A DNA stretch of 53,103 nt from Acanthaster planci. Its lineage: Eukaryota; Echinodermata; Asteroidea; Valvatida; Acanthasteridae. The notes below the pieces were generated by a model. It had not been told where the DNA came from. It searched no databases and worked only from the letters and a program-made list of their open reading frames with translations. The position numbers were made by a program, and so were the translations under genes. Shown piece by piece: positions 48,316-53,103 of this stretch (positions are counted from its first letter, which is position 1; every line of letters starts with the position of its first letter). The DNA lies in assembly GCF_001949145.1 (NCBI RefSeq), contig NW_019091723.1:1-53103 (forward strand). The letters are read 5' to 3'.

Positions 48316-51300
48316 TGGGACATCTGCATTTTTAAAATGATTCTACAGGTACTTCAGCATATCCGACGTGTATGCTTAGTAATCTTGTCTGGTGAAGAAT
48401 TCATGAATTCTCCTTTGGTTAACTTGACAGTTAATACTATCCTTTTGTCTTGATTTGCCAAGGAATTTACATTTAAGACTGCACAATAAAATTTGTTTGA
48501 CGGCAGATGTGTACTGGCACAACAAAGTAATTGTGGAGGTAGCGCAGTTCGAAACTTTGCCACATGAACACCACTCTACTTTTGTTCACCGTGTGATGTA
48601 ATATCGTGGCAATGTTACTGGTTCATCACTGCCATGAAACCAGCTAAGGCCTTCCCTCATTTGACACTGTATTAAGTTTCATTGACATAAGTTCATGTAC
48701 CTTGCATCCATTAACACTTGTTCTGTGTGTGGATATTTCAGTGGTTTGTGCTTCACCTAAATACTCTAGACATTTTGAAATTGCTACCAATCGCTGATAA
48801 TTTTCCTCCTTTTTTTTCAATTTGAGACATTGTGGAGCCGTTTTCGTCATCCATTTTTTCTTCCACCACTGAAACACTACAAGCTGAATACCGGTCGTTG
48901 ATCTCTGTATTTTGTTGTTCTGTTCTTGACACTGTGTGTATGATCTCTGTGATGTACTTGCTTGACTAATAACAATACTTGTGTCCCAGGAGAAAGGAGG
49001 ATCAACTTAATTATTGCAATCTGTGTAATTTCTTTCCTGAGCAAAATTCTGACTTTTAATAAACGAACCAGCATGGGCCTCAGACCATGCTTGGAGTCAG
49101 CCTGTGACATGTCATTAGATTTTTGGTGTGTGCTTGAACTAAAATACGCAAATGATAAAAATGACTATCCCAACTTTGACAGTCCATTGATACATTCTAA
49201 CTTTTTGTCAAGGACAATCAACAAATCTGCAGAGAAACTGTGGTTGTCTGCAACAAATACACACTACTACTGGCCCCTGCTAGGACTAGTGCAGTCAAAG
49301 AGAATGGCTGTACTGCTGAGGAGTTGCATTAATTAAACTCTTGAAGATCACTGTTAGATTTGAGTCTATTAATATCACTTATGTGTAAAATTGAGATATT
49401 CCACGTTAAAAATAGAAAAACTGCTGACAGTTCTGATAGACTTTCATCCTGAAAATAATCATCACAGTCATACTGTCTCCAGCAAGGAGACAACTTTTGT
49501 CCTGGTTGTTTATATTGGGAAGCACTTTGGATTTCATCGCATGAGTTGTTTCACTGGAACAGGGTGCTCACCTGGAGTCTAATCCTTATGTATCTAGACG
49601 AGGGACTGTAGAGAGAGAATTGTTTGTGAGACCAACAACTGATATCTGGGGGATGTGCACAGTTCCTTGGTCTCACACATGTGGCCATTATGTTTAATGA
49701 GAGAACACCTCCACCCCAGACAATAACCTCATCAGAGAGGTTCTTGTGCCAAATGATGCCATGTTACATATCACCCCCTCCCATTGTTTAGCCTGGCAGT
49801 GTACCAGGGTGTAGAGCTTGGAGCCAGCAAAAGAGAGCACAAAGAGATGGATGAGGACCAGTGATGCCCATTCACTCAGAGTGCAGCATAATACACTTTA
49901 TGCTTAAATTTGAGCCTATTTTTATAGTCCTAGCAACTTTTGTCTATTCCCTTTGTTCCTGCTTTGACCTTATAGCTTCACTCTTCTTTGCAATAATGAT
50001 TGTTTTTTCTTCTCGTCATTTGGCATTTGAGAGAATTTCTGATGCAGGGAAATGCCCGCCTAACTTACTCATCTTTATCGAGTCTTAAATATAAGTCATT
50101 TACCTAGCGTGTTAGCCAATCAGATATCAAGAATCATCATCACAATGAACAGCAGCAAATGAAATCAAAGAGGCTGGGAGAAAGCTGCAAGTTCAATGAG
50201 GCGAAGGTTTCAAGTATAGACTGCATATCTACACAAAGTAATGCATTCTTATACCTATTTGTACATCTGTATACATCTAGTAAGGCTGTTCATGCATGGT
50301 TATGCAGAGCAAAGGAGGTAATAAATCAAAATTTTGAACTGCAAGAAGTTACCAAACAATTGCACAGAAGGGGTGCCATCAATTCAGTCTGGCACGTACC
50401 ACCACATTTATTACAGAAATTTGAAAAGATGTCAAATATGTACATCAAGTTGAAAAGTGAACTTACAGAAACTTCATTACTGCAATTAGGAAAAGAAAAT
50501 CGCACAAAATGAGTCATGATCAACAAAAATTCATTTTTTTTAGCACAAAAAAACCAAACATTAAAATGACACTTCAAACTTAATACCTTATTTATACAAT
50601 TCCAAAGAACAAGAATTTCTCAAACAGTCACACAAGTAAAGAGAAAATTTTGAAACCATTGATGAAATTCAGTGGTACAAAGGTAAAACATTGATAAGCA
50701 TTTCAACATTACCATTTTTATGCAGCACAATTCAAGGATTCACATGTTTCCATGCATGCTCCAAAATACTTGTATGAAGAAAGACCGGGATACTGACTTT
50801 ACTTCATAGAAAAATAAACTTAATGTTTACTGTGCTATGCAAGTAAACCAAATAAAACAATGTAAACTACAATGCCGTCATAGTGACAGAATTGTCCATA
50901 CCAGTTACCTGATATAGTAATCAATGACATATATTGTATAGAAATTAATACCAAGCAGGGATGTTCATTCCAGCTATACTTTCAGTATAATAGTAACTGC
51001 TCCCGCATTAAAAATTCTAGTCATTTAAAAAAAAATTCATGGTCCATTCCACTGACCCCTTTCATGACTCTTTCCTCAAGAAAAATCAGTATGCTTTTCA
51101 AATGGAATGGCACCCTCAAATGACAAAGAGCAGATACGCAAGTATAAAGTAAAACTTCATTAAGCCACTGAAAATGAAATATTACAGTAATAGCGAGTGA
51201 CTAACTGCTCAGTAAATGGAAAAACTACACCATTTATTTCAACATTATTTGTCAAATACAAGTGGACATGAAACCTTCCCGACTACACTTTCCTTTCCTA

Positions 51301-53103
51301 CTTGATACTATAAACAAACAAAGCTTGAAGACGACAAGGTCAGAAGACTGATCCAAAATGTACTTGGATGATTGGAAAAACTGCAGTATGTGCACGAGAA
51401 CTCTTCATGTAATAAACCCTGTTATCTACTAGACTAACTTCAACCATTGTACTCCGACACCAAACATCTGATTTGATAAGATTTTGAAGAACGGTACCAC
51501 AAGGGTCCTGAGAATTTAAACAGAAGGCGTGATACAGGCATTGGAAGTGCTCATTAGAATTCTGTAACAGCGCCGTTCAATTTTGAATCTAAGATTATTC
51601 ATTCAAAGATGGGAATGGTAAGTAATCCATTCTTTATATTTCAATCTAATACAATAGTTTAGGCACATACACTGAACGTTGGTTACAATACAGAAACCCT
51701 AAGTTTAGAGACTAAAAGAGTGAAACTGGACGAACACCAGGAATGTACAGAGATCTTCACGCTGAAAAACTATGCAATTCACACAGAAGTGTACAAATGT
51801 CAAGTTATCTTGATTTTCAGTACAAACCTACACTTGCAAGAAGAATCGGACAGTTCCCATGGTAACCACACTGACCATCATGCGACCTGTCAAGATAAAA
51901 TCTACAAACAGACACCATACATGAAAGTTTTACTGTACTGGTACTTCAAGCATGATTTAAACAAGGAACAACTCACCTCTGAAAATCGTTTAGAATTCCA
52001 TAATTTACAGCAAAAAGCAATTGAAACAAATCATGGGGGGGTTAAAAGATTCTCTGAGTGTGACCTTTTCAGCCAGCAGCAACAAGTCCATGTACATAAT
52101 TCTTGTTGAAATGAAATGCAGATATGAAACACAATGGAGGCAGTGCAAATGGAAATTCCGGGAAGATTCTCTGTTTCTCCTCCTCCCACCAAAACAAAAC
52201 TACATAAATAAAAAGAATCCATTCAGACCTTTCTCAATTCTGACAATAAAAGAAATTTATAAATAAAATGAAATAAATTGAAAAAAATACTGAAGCCAAT
52301 AATGGCAAAATAGGTCACAGTGCTTGATACAAAACAGTTCAATTTTCTTACAAGGTGGGCACTGCAAAAGTTCTCTCAATCTGTGAGTTTTTCTGATTCC
52401 ATTTTTTTGAAGTCTATCGAGAAGAATTCTAAACTTTACACAACCCTAACAGAAAAGGCGCTGATTTCAAACACACTGAGTGTTGGCATGGATCTACTTA
52501 CTGCTACAAAGCAAACAAAATGGGGTTCACATAAGGGCCCATTAACACAGAAGAGCAGCGATGGTTTTCTGCACAATAAAAAACACAGAACATAATGGTT
52601 TCCTATGGGCTGTTGGCAATGACGGTGGAGAAACTGTAACCATAGGCTGTGTTTAGAAACAGCCATTTTTCAAAGACACTACCTTCAGACTGTGCGTTGT
52701 GGCCAACAGGCAGTCTCATTAGGTATGGCATCACTGACTACCCAGGACATTGTGGAAGTGACAGTGGGCATGCTTTCACTATGCTTATGGTTCCTGGATT
52801 AAAGCATAACTGTCAATAACCTAAAGATTTGCACACCAAACAGGTTCACACCTCGCAGGGGTGTGAGTGGCCACTTCAAATTAAAGCTGAAAACAGCTAA
52901 CAAAAAGCTGAAATGTAAAAAGTTCCCATACTTTTCTACAGACCAGGTGTACAAAAAAAGCTGACAATCAGTGTCAACATCCAAACAAAATAAAGCTGAA
53001 ATCGGCTAAAAAGCCGAATTCTCACACCCCTAACCTTGTGTCTTGGGTACAGTGCTACCAAGCATACCATTTCCCACTCTCTGCTATTGCCTACATGTAT
53101 CTG
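48316..53103. other. AT-rich region without recognised genes
   Basis: ORFs of 117-129 codons (50159-50512, 51720-52109, 48962-49336) show no signal peptide, domain or splice framing that I can identify. A diverged copy of dispersed repeat G lies at about 49885-50105, and a second related block at about 50750-50825. The rest may be intergenic or the 3' UTR of a gene beyond the right edge. Confidence 0.5.

Noticed and set aside
48962-49336. 124-codon plus-strand ORF
   Set aside because: A hydrophobic patch near the N-terminus but no recognisable family, and no supporting context.
50159-50512. 117-codon plus-strand ORF
   Set aside because: Some amphipathic character, but no family, no splice context, and it lies in repeat-associated DNA. 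Not enough to call a gene.
51720-52109. 129-codon plus-strand ORF
   Set aside because: His/Gln/Lys-rich low-quality translation with no domain. It looks like intergenic or UTR sequence.

Overview
This window is eukaryotic and most likely comes from a marine invertebrate. The evidence is large GT-AG introns, AT-rich non-coding DNA, tRNA-derived SINE copies, a Tc1-family transposon relic, a non-LTR retrotransposon tail, many miniature inverted-repeat elements, and a very high density of the palindrome TACATGTA and its overlapping forms. The mix suits an amphioxus, hemichordate, echinoderm or mollusc, but I cannot fix the taxon. There are no operons, ribosome binding sites or CRISPR arrays. LAYOUT: (1) About 5.5-32.2 kb, minus strand: one gene in at least 12 coding exons, read as the orthologue of PLEKHD1 (pleckstrin homology and coiled-coil domain protein, family D member 1). 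Every exon joins the next in phase, and the chain aligns with the vertebrate protein as I remember it from the PH domain to the conserved block after the coiled coil. The predicted product is 562 residues. Its C-terminal tail is not alignable, and a further spliced exon near 2.9 kb may replace the end of that tail. (2) 35.6-36.8 kb, plus strand: a two-exon gene for a 140-residue protein with a C-terminal RII-alpha/Dpy-30-type dimerization-docking domain, closest in my memory to the C-terminus of TEX55. (3) 38-43.7 kb: mostly repeats. These are a 3'-truncated Tc1-like transposase relic, several foldback elements (one with a clear 6-bp target duplication), a GC-richer stretch, and the C-terminal end of a LINE reverse-transcriptase ORF. 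A possible very small two-exon gene starts at 43085. (4) 45.8-48.3 kb: an intact single-exon gene for a secreted C-type-lectin-like plus PAN/Apple protein on the minus strand, and 1.1 kb away an inverted, frameshifted copy on the plus strand. (5) 48.3-53.1 kb and 1-2.8 kb: no recognisable genes. The PLEKHD1 and docking-domain genes are divergently arranged about 3.5 kb apart. I see no evidence that the three intact genes share a pathway: one is a PH/coiled-coil protein, one a cilium/PKA-type docking protein, one a secreted lectin-like protein. I found no clearly new biological system. The most checkable novelties are the alternative PLEKHD1 tail, the possible micro-gene at 43 kb, the inverted CTLD-PAN gene/pseudogene pair, and the set of large, nearly perfect hairpin elements, one of which sits inside an intron of the docking-domain gene.
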